Part shown: positions 15,118-24,984 of the stretch, in pieces | Position numbering within the stretch: position 1 is the stretch's first letter | Layout: each line of letters starts with the position of its first letter | Origin: Butyrivibrio sp. AE3009 | GTDB taxonomy: Bacteria > Bacillota > Clostridia > Lachnospirales > Lachnospiraceae | Direction: 5' to 3' | Assembly (NCBI RefSeq): GCF_000420845.1 | Contig: NZ_ATVS01000005.1 | Coordinates: 1-64,000, forward strand | Length of the DNA: 64,000 nucleotides | Notes under the pieces: generated by a model | The model's input: only the letters and a program-made list of their open reading frames with translations | Database searches by the model: none | Told to the model about the DNA's origin: nothing | Translations under genes and position numbers: made by a program

Positions 15118-16779
15118 ATGAACCGTATATTTTGGAAGAGGACGTTGGTCTGCTTATTTACCATATCCGTTTTTACTGCAGCCTGCTATGGCTGTGATTC
15201 GCAGATCCCTGAGAATCCTATTCTGCAGCAGGAGACGTCTGCAGAGCCGGATGTATCGCATTTTCTGGTGGCCGTTGAGGATGAACCCGATACGGTTGAT
15301 TTCCAGTGCACTTCAATTCACTACACTGTGGCTCAGAACGTGTTCAACCGCCTGGTGGAGATGGAGAATGATGCAAACGGTGAGATGGAAGTTTTGCCAT
15401 CATTGGCAGAGTCCTGGGATATTTCCGAGGATGGACGTGATTATACCTTCCACTTAAGGAAGAATATCACCTTCAGTAACGGATCTCCCCTTACAGCCTC
15501 AGATGTTCAGTATACTTTTACAAGGCTTCTTACTCACCCTGATTCCTGCAATCAGGATATTGTTGATATAATTGCCGGCGCATCGGCACTGGAAAATGGT
15601 GAGACCGATACCCTTGAAGGCTTCAAGGTCATTGATGATCTGAATTTCGTTGTGACTTTGGAAGAGCCCTTCGAGGCATTCCTTGCCTGCCTGTCCATGC
15701 CTGCAGCTTCTATCCTTGATGAGGAGACGACGACAGAGGCAGGAGAGCGCTTTGGAACAGATCCGGAGTGGACCATAGGAACAGGCTCTTTTATCCTGTG
15801 GAAATGGGTGCCCGGAGACGGAATGCTCCTTATCGCCAACAAAAACTGCTGGTTGGGAGAACCCAAATGCGAAGGATTGGATCTTCGTTTTATGACTGAT
15901 GCCGGCTATATCATCAAGCTCTTTGACGCCGGAGATATCGACGTTCTTGACCTGGACGAAGTCGGCAATACTGCTGAGTACTATCTCCACGGAGAAATAT
16001 ATAAGGACAGACTCTTCAAGGTACAGCGCATAGGAATAACCTATATTGCACTTAATGAGAGCATAGAGCCTCTGAACGATGTGAGGGTCCGCAAGGCAAT
16101 GCAGCTGGCCCTTGATCGAGGCGCCCTTCTGGCGGCGGTCTACGGAGATAACGGCTATGTGGAAAACGGTATTTTCCCCCATGGTCTCTACGGCTATAAT
16201 CCGGATCTTCCGGAGATCCCCTATGACCCTGAGGCTGCGGCAAAGCTTCTTAAGGAGGCAGGCTACGAGGATGGATTTGACTTAACTGTCAGCGTCAACT
16301 CTGCATCCACCAGGTGGGAGCTGGCTGTGCTCAGACTTGCGGCATCCATGTGGGAACAGATCGGAATCAGAGCAGGCATCGATGTCATGGATGAGAGCGA
16401 GTTCATGAAGCTGAGAAAAAGCGGGCAGATGGCCTGCTATACAGCTCAGTGGATGGCGGATTTCAATGACCCCGACAACTTCATCTATACTTTCTACGGA
16501 AATGAGAGCAACACCACCTTCAGGAGCCTCTGCTATCCAAGGGAAGATATCATGGAGCGCATACAGAAGGCCAGGACAATATCCGACAGGAATGAGCGTA
16601 TTCACGAATACAATGAGCTTGAGCGTATCATTGTTCAGGAGGACGCCGCCTGGATTCCACTGTTTTCAAGACAGAGATATTACGTAACCTCCCAGAGACT
16701 TGAAGGAATTCAGGCCTCCTGGAATGGTTCCGTTAAGAATAAGTACCGCGAGATGACAATTTTGTATGAGAACCCGTAA
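15118..16779 (+). CDS. Family 5 (peptide/nickel-type) solute-binding lipoprotein, orphan
   Basis: The protein of about 553 residues is a full extracellular solute-binding family 5 protein. It has a signal peptide with a lipobox-like TAAC (Cys23, or Cys26), the family motif LVEMENDANGEMEVLPSLAESW and YTFHLRKNITFSNGSPL, and the C-terminal VRKAMQLALDR region. These bind peptides, nickel or sugars for ABC import. No permease or ATPase gene is nearby. Instead an EAL phosphodiesterase starts 39 bp downstream. It may therefore act as the ligand sensor for that protein rather than in transport (inference). Start 15118 has GGAG 6 bp upstream. Confidence 0.88.
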   Translation: MNRIFWKRTLVCLFTISVFTAACYGCDSQIPENPILQQETSAEPDVSHFLVAVEDEPDTVDFQCTSIHYTVAQNVFNRLVEMENDANGEMEVLPSLAESWDISEDGRDYTFHLRKNITFSNGSPLTASDVQYTFTRLLTHPDSCNQDIVDIIAGASALENGETDTLEGFKVIDDLNFVVTLEEPFEAFLACLSMPAASILDEETTTEAGERFGTDPEWTIGTGSFILWKWVPGDGMLLIANKNCWLGEPKCEGLDLRFMTDAGYIIKLFDAGDIDVLDLDEVGNTAEYYLHGEIYKDRLFKVQRIGITYIALNESIEPLNDVRVRKAMQLALDRGALLAAVYGDNGYVENGIFPHGLYGYNPDLPEIPYDPEAAAKLLKEAGYEDGFDLTVSVNSASTRWELAVLRLAASMWEQIGIRAGIDVMDESEFMKLRKSGQMACYTAQWMADFNDPDNFIYTFYGNESNTTFRSLCYPREDIMERIQKARTISDRNERIHEYNELERIIVQEDAAWIPLFSRQRYYVTSQRLEGIQASWNGSVKNKYREMTILYENP

Positions 16780-16818
16780 ACTTATACAGCGCAGGCTGTA
16801 AGAAGGAGATAACGGCAG

Positions 16819-19314
16819 ATGCGTTCCATCCGCTCGACGATTACGCTTATCACTGTACTCGTAATTCTGGTAAGTATAGTGTCCGTCTCCGGCGCCAGTC
16901 ATGTCATCATCTGGAATGAAACAATTAACAATTCAGTTGAGACCATGAACCTGATCAACACCGGAACGGAGAGACTTCTTGAGAACTATTTTGAGAGTGT
17001 CAAGGAGTCTGTTGACATTGTCTCGAACATTGCAATCGATGATCTGGACAGTGTTCTTTTGGTGGAAAAGGGAGTCGTAGGCCAAAAAGCAGCCAGGACC
17101 CCCAGGCAGATCAAGGAGCTGGATGATTATATTGTACGTTATTGCAACACAGTCCAGACTCTTTTTTCCGGTGTCGCAGACAATACCGAGGGCGTAATCT
17201 CATACTATTATTGCATTGATCCCGGGCTAAGCAATAGCGAGCACGGCTTTTTCTATATGAAGAAGGGTAAAACGGGACTTATCCGCCAGAATCCTCTTGA
17301 TGCTTCCGCGTTGGAGGTTAATGAGGGGCTGGAGGCTTCCTGGTATGACACCGCAGTGGCCAAGGGAAGCCCCGGATGGATCGGACCCTACATCTATCAG
17401 GGAGAGTGGGTCTGTTCCTATATGGTTCCCATCTATAAGGCAGGCGTGCTGATCGGAGTTATGGGTGTTGACATATCCTGTGAAGCGCTGGCAGCCCAGG
17501 TCAAGGATTTCAGGTTGTACAAGACGGGATTTGTATGCCTTTTTGATAAGACCGGACGTATTATCTATCATCCCGAGGCAACTATGGGAAGTAGCTTTGA
17601 CTGGCTACCTAAAGAGGTTCAGCTCCAGATCATACAGACCAACAACAATAATGATGATCTGATACGCTATACCAAAAACGGTCAAAAGAGGCAGCTCTCT
17701 TTTTCCACTCTTTCCAACGGCATGAAGCTGTGCTGTATCGTACCCGTTGAGGAGATAAATGCCAGCTGGAGAGCGCTTCTGTGGGGCACCTCGCTGATAA
17801 CCATAATCATAATTATTATCTTTGTTATGCTGATCTTCTTTGTCATGGGAGCCATAACAAAGCCTCTCCAGCAGCTCACCGACGCTTCTAAGAAGCTGGC
17901 GGATTCCAACTACAACGTTGACCTGACCTATCAGAGTAAAAATGAGATCGGAGCCCTGACCGAGGCTTTCAGGAAGATGAGAGATCGCATCAGGCACAAT
18001 ATCGAAGATCTTAATCATCAGATTTACTATGACAGACTTACTGACCTGCCCAATATGAGAAAGTTCTTTAGTCTTGCGGCGCAGGAGAGAGACCGCCTAA
18101 AGGCTGAGGGCAAAGAAGCTGTCATGGTATATATCAATATGATCGGCATCAGGAACTATAACCGCCGCTACGGCTTCAAAAAGGGCGACATGCTGATAAT
18201 CGATTTTGCAAGGATTCTGTCTAAGAATTTTGGAGAGAACAGAGTCTGCAGGTTCAGCGGAGACCGTTTTACGGCAGTCGCCGATGCAGCTGAGGTAGAA
18301 GGTATTCTGAGCGATATCCTTAAGGAATGCGAGACGATTATGAGCGGCTCAAGGCTCCCTATTCGTGTGGGAATCTACCCTGACAAGCTTGAAGATGTTG
18401 ATACAGACGTTGCCTGTGACCGCGCCAAGTACGCCTGTGACAGGAAAAAAGGTGGGCTGGCCTCCACCATTACCTACTACGACGAGGATATGCTCAAAAG
18501 AAGTGAGATCGATCAGCATATCATCAACAGCCTTGACCGTGCGCTCAAAGAGGGGTGGGTTAAGGTATACTATCAGCCAATTGTAAGGGCAAGCACAGGC
18601 AAAGTCTGCGATGAAGAAGCCCTGGCTCGCTGGGTGGATCCTGAGCTTGGTTTCCTGTCACCGGAATATTTTATCCATGCCCTTGAACAGTCCAAGCTGA
18701 TATACAAGCTGGATCTCTATGTGTTGGAAGAAGTTCTAAGGAAAATGAAGAGGCAGGTAGCAGACGGTTTTTACCCTGTTCCCCAGTCCGTCAATCTGTC
18801 ACGAATGGACTTTGAGAGCTGCGACCTGGTTGAGGAGATCCGCCGCAGGGTCGATGATGCCGGCATCAAGCGTTCGATGATAACCATTGAGATCACAGAG
18901 AGCGTTATCGGCAGTAACTTTGAGTTTATGAAGCAGCAGATCGATAGGTTCAGAAGTCTTGGCTTCCCTGTATGGATGGACGACTTCGGAAGCGGATACT
19001 CATCCCTTGACGTTCTGCATCAGATTCACTTTGATCTGTTCAAATTTGATATGCGTTTCATGGAACGTTTCAATGAAGGTGATGCCAGCAGGATCATCCT
19101 GACTCAGATGGTAAATATGGCCAAGGGGCTTGGCATAGATACCCTCTGTGAAGGCGTTGAGGAGAAGGAGCAGGCGGAGTTCCTCAAGGAGATAGGCTGC
19201 ACCAGAATTCAGGGATTCTACTACGGCAAGGCACGTCCTTATGAGGAGATTGTTGATATCTTTGAAAAAGGATCGTCCCTTCACTTCGAATCTCCCGAAG
19301 AAGCTTCTCGATGA
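16819..19314 (+). CDS. Membrane cyclic-di-GMP phosphodiesterase (Cache-HAMP-degenerate GGDEF-EAL)
   Basis: 831 residues: TM1 (about 10-30), an extracytoplasmic dCache-like sensor with WYDTAVAKGSPGWIGPY and GVDISCEAL, TM2 (about 320-345), HAMP, a GGDEF-like domain and an EAL domain. The GGDEF site reads SGDRF, so cyclase activity is lost. The EAL site is intact: EEALARW (near 599), NLSRMDF, ITESV, DDFGSGYSSL and EGVEEKEQ. It should therefore hydrolyse cyclic di-GMP. The sensor layout is that of small-molecule-binding chemoreceptors. AAGGAG precedes ATG 16819. It is paired with the orphan binding protein upstream and followed by a terminator. Confidence 0.92.
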   Translation: MRSIRSTITLITVLVILVSIVSVSGASHVIIWNETINNSVETMNLINTGTERLLENYFESVKESVDIVSNIAIDDLDSVLLVEKGVVGQKAARTPRQIKELDDYIVRYCNTVQTLFSGVADNTEGVISYYYCIDPGLSNSEHGFFYMKKGKTGLIRQNPLDASALEVNEGLEASWYDTAVAKGSPGWIGPYIYQGEWVCSYMVPIYKAGVLIGVMGVDISCEALAAQVKDFRLYKTGFVCLFDKTGRIIYHPEATMGSSFDWLPKEVQLQIIQTNNNNDDLIRYTKNGQKRQLSFSTLSNGMKLCCIVPVEEINASWRALLWGTSLITIIIIIIFVMLIFFVMGAITKPLQQLTDASKKLADSNYNVDLTYQSKNEIGALTEAFRKMRDRIRHNIEDLNHQIYYDRLTDLPNMRKFFSLAAQERDRLKAEGKEAVMVYINMIGIRNYNRRYGFKKGDMLIIDFARILSKNFGENRVCRFSGDRFTAVADAAEVEGILSDILKECETIMSGSRLPIRVGIYPDKLEDVDTDVACDRAKYACDRKKGGLASTITYYDEDMLKRSEIDQHIINSLDRALKEGWVKVYYQPIVRASTGKVCDEEALARWVDPELGFLSPEYFIHALEQSKLIYKLDLYVLEEVLRKMKRQVADGFYPVPQSVNLSRMDFESCDLVEEIRRRVDDAGIKRSMITIEITESVIGSNFEFMKQQIDRFRSLGFPVWMDDFGSGYSSLDVLHQIHFDLFKFDMRFMERFNEGDASRIILTQMVNMAKGLGIDTLCEGVEEKEQAEFLKEIGCTRIQGFYYGKARPYEEIVDIFEKGSSLHFESPEEASR

Positions 19315-19363
19315 AGGAGTCTTTTGAAGAAGGAGCCTGTTGATGACAAAAAATGAGAACAGG

Positions 19364-19396
19364 ATAACGGTGGGCTGATGGCTCATCGTTATTTTT
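19364..19396 (+). terminator. Terminator between the EAL gene and the MATE gene
   Basis: ATAACGGTGGGC (19364-19375) pairs with GCTCATCGTTAT (19381-19392) with G-U pairs, loop TGATG, then TTTT. It ends 6 bp before the -10 box of the next gene. Confidence 0.75.
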
Positions 19397-19401
19397 GCGG
19401 T

Positions 19402-19407
19402 TATAAT
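19402..19407 (+). promoter_or_regulatory. -10 box TATAAT only 7 bp before the MATE start codon
   Basis: A perfect TATAAT ends at 19407 and the ATG is at 19415, so transcription should start at or next to the A of ATG. No Shine-Dalgarno exists in between. No good -35 is seen. Confidence 0.6.
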
Positions 19408-19414
19408 ACTATTT

Positions 19415-20761
19415 ATGGAAAAGAAAACTAATGAGCTAATAAAAGAAACAGTAAATATGGCCTGGCCTGCGGTAATAGAGTCCTTTTTTACCGCCTTCGT
19501 GGGTCTTGTGGACTCCTACATGGTCAGCGGCCTTGGGAGCGACGCCGTGGCAGCGGTGGGTCTTACAACTCAGCCAAAGTTCATGGGGCTGTCCCTGTTT
19601 TTTGCCGTTAACGTGTCTCTGTCGGCGCTGGTGGCCAGAAGAAGGGGAGAGGGCAAAAGAGAGGACGCCAACAGGATACTGGTATCGGGCTTAATGTTTA
19701 TCATACTGGCAGCAGTTATCATCGGCACAGTGCTGGTGGGCGCTGCGGACCCTATCATCAGATTCTGCGGCTCAGGCTCCGACACACATGACCTGGCGGT
19801 TTCATATTTCAGGATCGTCATGGGCTGGATGATCTTCAACTGCATTCAGATGGGCATCAATTCCGCCCAGAGAGGCGCAGGCAACACCAGGATCACGATG
19901 CGTACCAACTTAGCTTCCAATACCGTGAATGTGATCTTCAACTATTTGCTGATCGGCGGTCACCTTGGTTTTCCCGCCCTGGGGGTAAGGGGAGCTGCCC
20001 TTGCAACTGTCCTTGGAACTATAGTTGCCAGCATCATGAGTATCAGGTCATTATTCAAAAAAGACTGCTTCGTCAGCATTCCGTATATTGTCAAAAACAG
20101 GATTCTGCCCGGAATTACCGCTCTCAAGCAGCTCTCCAAAGTTGGTTATTCCATATTCTTTGAGCAGATCCTTATGAGAGTTGGATTCATGGCGACTTCA
20201 ATTATGGCCGCCAAGATGGGAACTGCGGCTATGGCTGCCCATCAGGTGGGAATGAACATCATGGGCCTGTCCTTCTCCTTCGGAGACGGCTTGCAGGCAA
20301 CTGCGGTGGCTCTGATCGGACGTAGCCTTGGAGAGGGAAATGAGAAGCTTGCCAAAGACTACGGCCGCACCTGCAGAATATTGGGACTTGGCATATCCAT
20401 GGTTCTTGCCTGTCTCTATTTCTTCGGAGGTCATGCACTGATGTCTGCATTCTTCAAGGAGCCTGAGATTGTGAAGATCGGCGTTGATATCACCAGGATC
20501 ATAATCGTTGTCGTAATCTTCCAGGTATCCCAGGTTATCTATATGGGATGTCTTAGAGGCGCCGGAGATACGGGCTACACAGCCATGGCATCCATCATCA
20601 GCGTTACGGTCATCAGAACAGCTTTTTCCTATATGTTCGGATATATGCTGGGCTTTGGAATTAACGGAGTGTGGATGGGAATCCTGGCGGATCAGGTGTC
20701 CAGGTTCATATTTGGCTCGGTGAGATTCAGGCAGGGGAAGTGGACGAAAATCAAGATATAA
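19415..20761 (+). CDS. MATE-family multidrug/toxin efflux transporter
   Basis: 448 residues with twelve hydrophobic segments in two six-helix halves, as in MATE (NorM/DinF-like) exporters. Conserved parts include MAWPAVIESFF at the start and QRGAGNTRITM between halves, with the matching LRGAGDTGYTAM in the second half. These pumps export cationic compounds in exchange for sodium or protons. The gene seems to lack a ribosome-binding site. A terminator and then TATAAT sit directly before ATG 19415, pointing to a leaderless mRNA. Confidence 0.92.
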   Translation: MEKKTNELIKETVNMAWPAVIESFFTAFVGLVDSYMVSGLGSDAVAAVGLTTQPKFMGLSLFFAVNVSLSALVARRRGEGKREDANRILVSGLMFIILAAVIIGTVLVGAADPIIRFCGSGSDTHDLAVSYFRIVMGWMIFNCIQMGINSAQRGAGNTRITMRTNLASNTVNVIFNYLLIGGHLGFPALGVRGAALATVLGTIVASIMSIRSLFKKDCFVSIPYIVKNRILPGITALKQLSKVGYSIFFEQILMRVGFMATSIMAAKMGTAAMAAHQVGMNIMGLSFSFGDGLQATAVALIGRSLGEGNEKLAKDYGRTCRILGLGISMVLACLYFFGGHALMSAFFKEPEIVKIGVDITRIIIVVVIFQVSQVIYMGCLRGAGDTGYTAMASIISVTVIRTAFSYMFGYMLGFGINGVWMGILADQVSRFIFGSVRFRQGKWTKIKI

Positions 20762-20792
20762 GGATTATAGGTAATGATTATTAGATAGAAAG

Positions 20793-20821
20793 AGGCCGCC
20801 CGGGTTAAACCCGAGCGGCCT
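20793..20821. terminator. Bidirectional terminator between convergent genes
   Basis: AGGCCGC (20793-20799) pairs with GCGGCCT (20815-20821), with an inner CGGGTT/AACCCG stem. On the - strand the tail CTTTCT serves the large secreted protein gene; on the + strand it follows the MATE gene. Confidence 0.8.
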
Positions 20822-20837
20822 TGGTTGTTATTTAGGA

Positions 20838-23800
20838 TTATTCTGTTACCTGGATGGTAATAGTTCTCGATAAGCCTTCGCAGCTAAGAGTATAGGATAC
20901 TGTTCCCTTCTTGTTAGCTGTGAATGAGAAGCTGTTGTTGCCTGACTGAATATTTGTAAGTACTTCATTTCCGTCAGGTGTTGCGCTTCTTGATACAGAG
21001 CCCTTGGTAGGAGTTCCTCCGCTGCTCATGATGGCCTTGTAGGATATCGTAGCTTCCTGGCCCTTCTTGAGAGTGAAGGTATTGTTGTTGAACTCACCGG
21101 AGCCTGCTGTTCTTGTTACCTCGATGGAGGATGGCAGGCTGTACTTCAGTTCTACAGCATCACTGACAGCTGAGTCTGTTCCATCGTCGTATCTTACTCT
21201 CAGCATGTACTTAAGCTCAGTGCCTCTCTTAGGATTCTTGTGAATGTAAGAACCATTCGGTACTAGATAGTAGTGCTTTCCATCGTCTAAACTAAGTTCA
21301 ACATGCAGGTTGCTCCTGTCGGTCTCCCTTGAGTTATAAGCATACGTTAATTTGATTCCTGAGTTTTCGTATGCAATTCTTGCATTGTCAACAGCCAGAG
21401 GTCTGTTCATTATTCTTGAAGAATAAGTGAAGTAGATACTTGAGGAAGCTGTTTTGTCCTGACTGGTCTTCGGTGCTGTAGCAGGCTGAACGAGGTAGAA
21501 GTAGTACTTGCCTACTTTTACGCTGGTGTCAGTCCAGGTAAGTGCCTTGGTGCTGGTTCCGCTGGTGCCTATTGTATCGATGTAAGTCCAGCGATAGGAT
21601 CCAACTCCGAACTTTTGGATAAACTCTTTCCATCTGTCTGCAGAGAGCTGTGAGATGTAGTCTTCAATATCTGCCAGCTCTGTCTTGCCTGCGGCTTCAG
21701 CTTCTGCATACAGTTCATCAATCTTAGGCTTCATATCTTCAGTGAGCTTCTTGATATCACTGTCAACTTCAAGTCTGAATACTCTGTACTGGTCAATGTT
21801 CTTAAGCTGAGTGAAGCTAAGTTTAACTTTCTTGGTGGCTGCATTGGTTACCTTGAAGTTCTTAACCTGTGCGTAGAGGGCAGATGCCTTACCCATTATC
21901 TCATCAGAGATCTTGGTGATGTACGCTGAGCTGTCTTTGGTTGCAGCTGTGGTATTGTAAACAGGACGTACATAGTAGTAATAAGGTGTATTGATCTTGA
22001 TATTTTTCTTATCCGTATAGGTAATGTATTTAATAGACTTGGGATTATCTTCTTCTTCTGTCGGGAATGTGTCAAGTTTCTTTGCTTTACTTATTCCTAT
22101 CTTTGCTACAAGTACTTCGCCGTTCTGGGTAACAGATTCTCTTGTTTCGCCTTTGAAGGGCTTGTCGCTTCTGTAGAGCCAGTACTGTTTTACACAGTCA
22201 TCTGCAAGCCACATGAGAACAATTCTGTCGGAACCGCCATCTGAGGTAATAAGGCCCTGAACTTCATCCATCTCGGGAACGATGAGTTCTCCTATGCCCC
22301 ATCCGCCGGGGGTGTTCTTAGTGGTAGAGATTGCACGAACGGAATAGTAAGCTTCCTTCTCAGGAGTGAACTTATTGTAGTACATTGCGAAGATCTTATA
22401 ATCTGAGAGGTAATTTCCCTCAATGGTACATTCCATAAGTGCAGTATTCTTGAAGGTATAATTCTTTACTTTCTTATATACACCGTTCTCATGATCGCAC
22501 TTTAACAGGTCAAAGGACTTGATATCACCGATGTGTTCTTTTTTGACTAAGAAATAAATAAGTCCGCTCTTGGCACAAACAGAATAGTTTGTACCATGTA
22601 CATACATCTGCGAAGCAAGGGGTACGTCGTATCCGTCAACATAGGAATTGATATGCTCATTAGCTCTTGCAAGATTGTACTTGTTGCCTTTCTTGGCATC
22701 TCTGGTGTCATAATAAACGCCTGCGCTTGTAAGTACATAACACCTATCTGGGCCGGCCTTGCAGGACAGAACGTTGGATGGAGCTGATACAACCTTCAGA
22801 GTGTTGACATAGGTTACAGTCCTTACGCGGCCATAGTAGGTGGTGCCTATAGTAACTTCAGGGGCATCGGCCTCGTAGTTTAACATGATTGCATCCGGAG
22901 TGGTCTTTTTGTTAACGAAGAACTGGCCGATGCTATTGCCCTGGTTGAAACCGGGATCTAAATTATAGGTGGTTCTCCAGGCTTCCTGGAATCCTGTCGG
23001 AGTCTTGACGTCGGCTTCTTTGTTCTTGGCAGCAAGCTCCACATAATAAGCCTGAGCGATGTCAGGTCTCTGGGTCATGGTGTAGCTAAACTCGCCTGTT
23101 TCGTTGCCACTCTGCATCTGGAGCATGTAAGGTGCTGCTGCGGTTACATACTGAGCAAGTACGTTGCCATCTGCGTCCATACATTTAAGAAGATAGAGAA
23201 GTGAATCTGCCTCAGTGTCAACGTTCTTAATAGTAATGGATTTGGACTTAAGTTCTTTGATAAGGTCTTCCTTATAACCTGTCTCCTGGGTAGTATCTTC
23301 TTCAAGGTGATACAGTGCATATTTCTTGTAGCTCTTCTGCTCAGGCTTGTTCTTGGTGTCAGGAGCCCAGCTGATCTTAACAGATGTAAGATTCTTCTGG
23401 ATAAGAGCCTTCATCTTGATGCCTTCGTAGCCATCAGCCCATGTTGTATCGGATGCGGGATTAACAACGTTAGTTGCAGGAAGTGATACTTCATCCATGA
23501 CAGCTCTGTCATATACAGGGTTTCCATCGACGAGTACTTCATTTCCGGCATTATCATATCTTGGTATGTATCCAAGTATCTTGAAGGAGTAGGGAGTACC
23601 CTCATCATCGGTATCGGCATAGCCAATCCATAATGTATAGTCAGATTTTTCATTAACAGCATCTTTGTCTGTCTGCGGAGTATATACTGAGGATAACTTA
23701 ATGGATTTGCCGGGAGCGATCTCGAATCCAAGCAAAGCTGTTTCCTTATATTGGTCAGGAGTGGCATATATAAGAGCTGCGTACAGCTTGGGAGCATCAT

Positions 23801-24350
23801 TGCCGGTAAATTTGTTTTCTACTCTGACATAGTTGGTGTAACGGGTTACAGCGAACTTATCAGTAGGGATATTGGCATCCCCTGCCTTAAGATTAGGTAA
23901 GGAACCACTGGATTTGAGGAGGCTTAAGGCTGTCTGGATATTGCTGTCCTCTACGCCGGGTACTGCCTCATCTGTCGCATCTTCAAGAAGAACCTCTTCG
24001 GCATCCTCCTGAATCTCTTCAGACACAGGCTCTTCTTCTAAGGTGCTCTCTTCCAAGGCGCTCTCTTCTAAGGCATCCTCTTCTGTGAAGACCTCATCAT
24101 AGGTTCCTTCTTCTGTTGTGTTACCAAGGAGTTTATCGATGTCTTCGGGAGTAGCTATATAATCATCCCCATCATCTTCATACTCCTCTGCATATTCCTC
24201 GTCGAGAGCAAATTCCTCGGCTTCGGTATACGCCTCCTCTGTGAACTCATTCGCGGCAAATGCGCGGGTGTTCATGCTTAGCATCATTACCAGTGTCAGT
24301 AATAACGAAAGCATACGCATAGATCTTTGTGTGTGTTTACATCTTTTCAT
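20838..24350 (-). CDS. Large secreted protein with acidic N-region and Fn3/Ig-like modules
   Basis: 1170 residues. A clear signal peptide (cleavage near AFA-A, about residue 33) is followed by about 100 residues very rich in Glu and Asp. Several domains with fibronectin III-like strand patterns follow, many with the YYYYVRPV or YYFYLVQPA type of repeat end. The last 95 residues form an Ig-like (Big-type) domain. No LPXTG, SLH, choline-binding or GW motif is seen, so the anchoring mode is unknown. It is probably an extracellular adhesin, scaffold or enzyme without a recognisable catalytic core. AGGAGGG precedes the start. It ends at a shared terminator. Confidence 0.75.
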   Translation of the reverse strand: MKRCKHTQRSMRMLSLLLTLVMMLSMNTRAFAANEFTEEAYTEAEEFALDEEYAEEYEDDGDDYIATPEDIDKLLGNTTEEGTYDEVFTEEDALEESALEESTLEEEPVSEEIQEDAEEVLLEDATDEAVPGVEDSNIQTALSLLKSSGSLPNLKAGDANIPTDKFAVTRYTNYVRVENKFTGNDAPKLYAALIYATPDQYKETALLGFEIAPGKSIKLSSVYTPQTDKDAVNEKSDYTLWIGYADTDDEGTPYSFKILGYIPRYDNAGNEVLVDGNPVYDRAVMDEVSLPATNVVNPASDTTWADGYEGIKMKALIQKNLTSVKISWAPDTKNKPEQKSYKKYALYHLEEDTTQETGYKEDLIKELKSKSITIKNVDTEADSLLYLLKCMDADGNVLAQYVTAAAPYMLQMQSGNETGEFSYTMTQRPDIAQAYYVELAAKNKEADVKTPTGFQEAWRTTYNLDPGFNQGNSIGQFFVNKKTTPDAIMLNYEADAPEVTIGTTYYGRVRTVTYVNTLKVVSAPSNVLSCKAGPDRCYVLTSAGVYYDTRDAKKGNKYNLARANEHINSYVDGYDVPLASQMYVHGTNYSVCAKSGLIYFLVKKEHIGDIKSFDLLKCDHENGVYKKVKNYTFKNTALMECTIEGNYLSDYKIFAMYYNKFTPEKEAYYSVRAISTTKNTPGGWGIGELIVPEMDEVQGLITSDGGSDRIVLMWLADDCVKQYWLYRSDKPFKGETRESVTQNGEVLVAKIGISKAKKLDTFPTEEEDNPKSIKYITYTDKKNIKINTPYYYYVRPVYNTTAATKDSSAYITKISDEIMGKASALYAQVKNFKVTNAATKKVKLSFTQLKNIDQYRVFRLEVDSDIKKLTEDMKPKIDELYAEAEAAGKTELADIEDYISQLSADRWKEFIQKFGVGSYRWTYIDTIGTSGTSTKALTWTDTSVKVGKYYFYLVQPATAPKTSQDKTASSSIYFTYSSRIMNRPLAVDNARIAYENSGIKLTYAYNSRETDRSNLHVELSLDDGKHYYLVPNGSYIHKNPKRGTELKYMLRVRYDDGTDSAVSDAVELKYSLPSSIEVTRTAGSGEFNNNTFTLKKGQEATISYKAIMSSGGTPTKGSVSRSATPDGNEVLTNIQSGNNSFSFTANKKGTVSYTLSCEGLSRTITIQVTE

Positions 24351-24487
24351 GAACTATCTCCCTCCTAGAGTTGCAATGAAATAAAAATTCATTTTTGTGA
24401 TGCTTGGCAACATTAATTTTATAATAGTACGCACATAAAAAATCAGCTTTTGGTAAAGTTTAGAAAGATTTAATGATTTGGGGAGAC

Positions 24488-24516
24488 AAAAAAGGCCGGG
24501 CCTGTTACGGCCCGGC
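24488..24516 (-). terminator. Terminator of trxA
   Basis: GCCGGGCC (24495-24502) pairs perfectly with GGCCCGGC (24509-24516). On the - strand it is followed by a run of six T (24493-24488). Confidence 0.92.
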
Positions 24517-24542
24517 AGGAGACTATTTATTATGGGGGTATA

Positions 24543-24860
24543 TTACAGTACGGCATCCAGCTTCTTAGCCAGTGTATCCATGGGCATTGCACCCATTGCG
24601 CTGTCTACAACTTCGCCGTTCTTGATAATAAGGAAGCTGGGAATTGACATTATGCCGTACTTGGCAGCCAGCTGATTGTTCTCATCAGAGTTGACCTTGC
24701 CTACCTTGACCTTGCCGTCGTAAGCTTCAGCCAGCTTCTCAACAACAGGCATCATCATCTTGCAGGGACCGCACCAGTCTGCATAGAAGTCAACCAGTAC
24801 AGGGATGTCGCTCTGTAATACTTCGTTCTCAAAATTCTCTTCTGTAAATTTATATTCCAT
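24543..24860 (-). CDS. trxA: Thioredoxin
   Basis: 105 residues, the standard thioredoxin length. The redox site WCGPCK has Cys30 and Cys33, and the cis-proline is in SIPSFLI. It reduces protein disulfides and supplies electrons to peroxiredoxins; a Bcp-type peroxiredoxin lies at 31314. It is monocistronic, with its own promoter (TTGACA-17-AATTAT) and a perfect terminator. A purine-rich GGAGGAT precedes the start. Confidence 0.97.
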   Translation of the reverse strand: MEYKFTEENFENEVLQSDIPVLVDFYADWCGPCKMMMPVVEKLAEAYDGKVKVGKVNSDENNQLAAKYGIMSIPSFLIIKNGEVVDSAMGAMPMDTLAKKLDAVL

Positions 24861-24909
24861 GATTTATATCCTCCGATCTGAAAGGTGTTTGATTTGTGTT
24901 TCTAAAAAT

Positions 24910-24938
24910 ATAATTGCACACAATCTAATAATTGTCAA
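24910..24938 (-). promoter_or_regulatory. Promoter of trxA
   Basis: On the - strand TTGACA (24938-24933), 17 bp, then AATTAT (24915-24910) with an extended TG. It lies about 50 bp before the start codon and diverges from the riboswitch promoter. Confidence 0.7.
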
Positions 24939-24984
24939 CTATTAAATTGTGAGACATTTAATAATTTAGAAAAAGGCGCTGACG

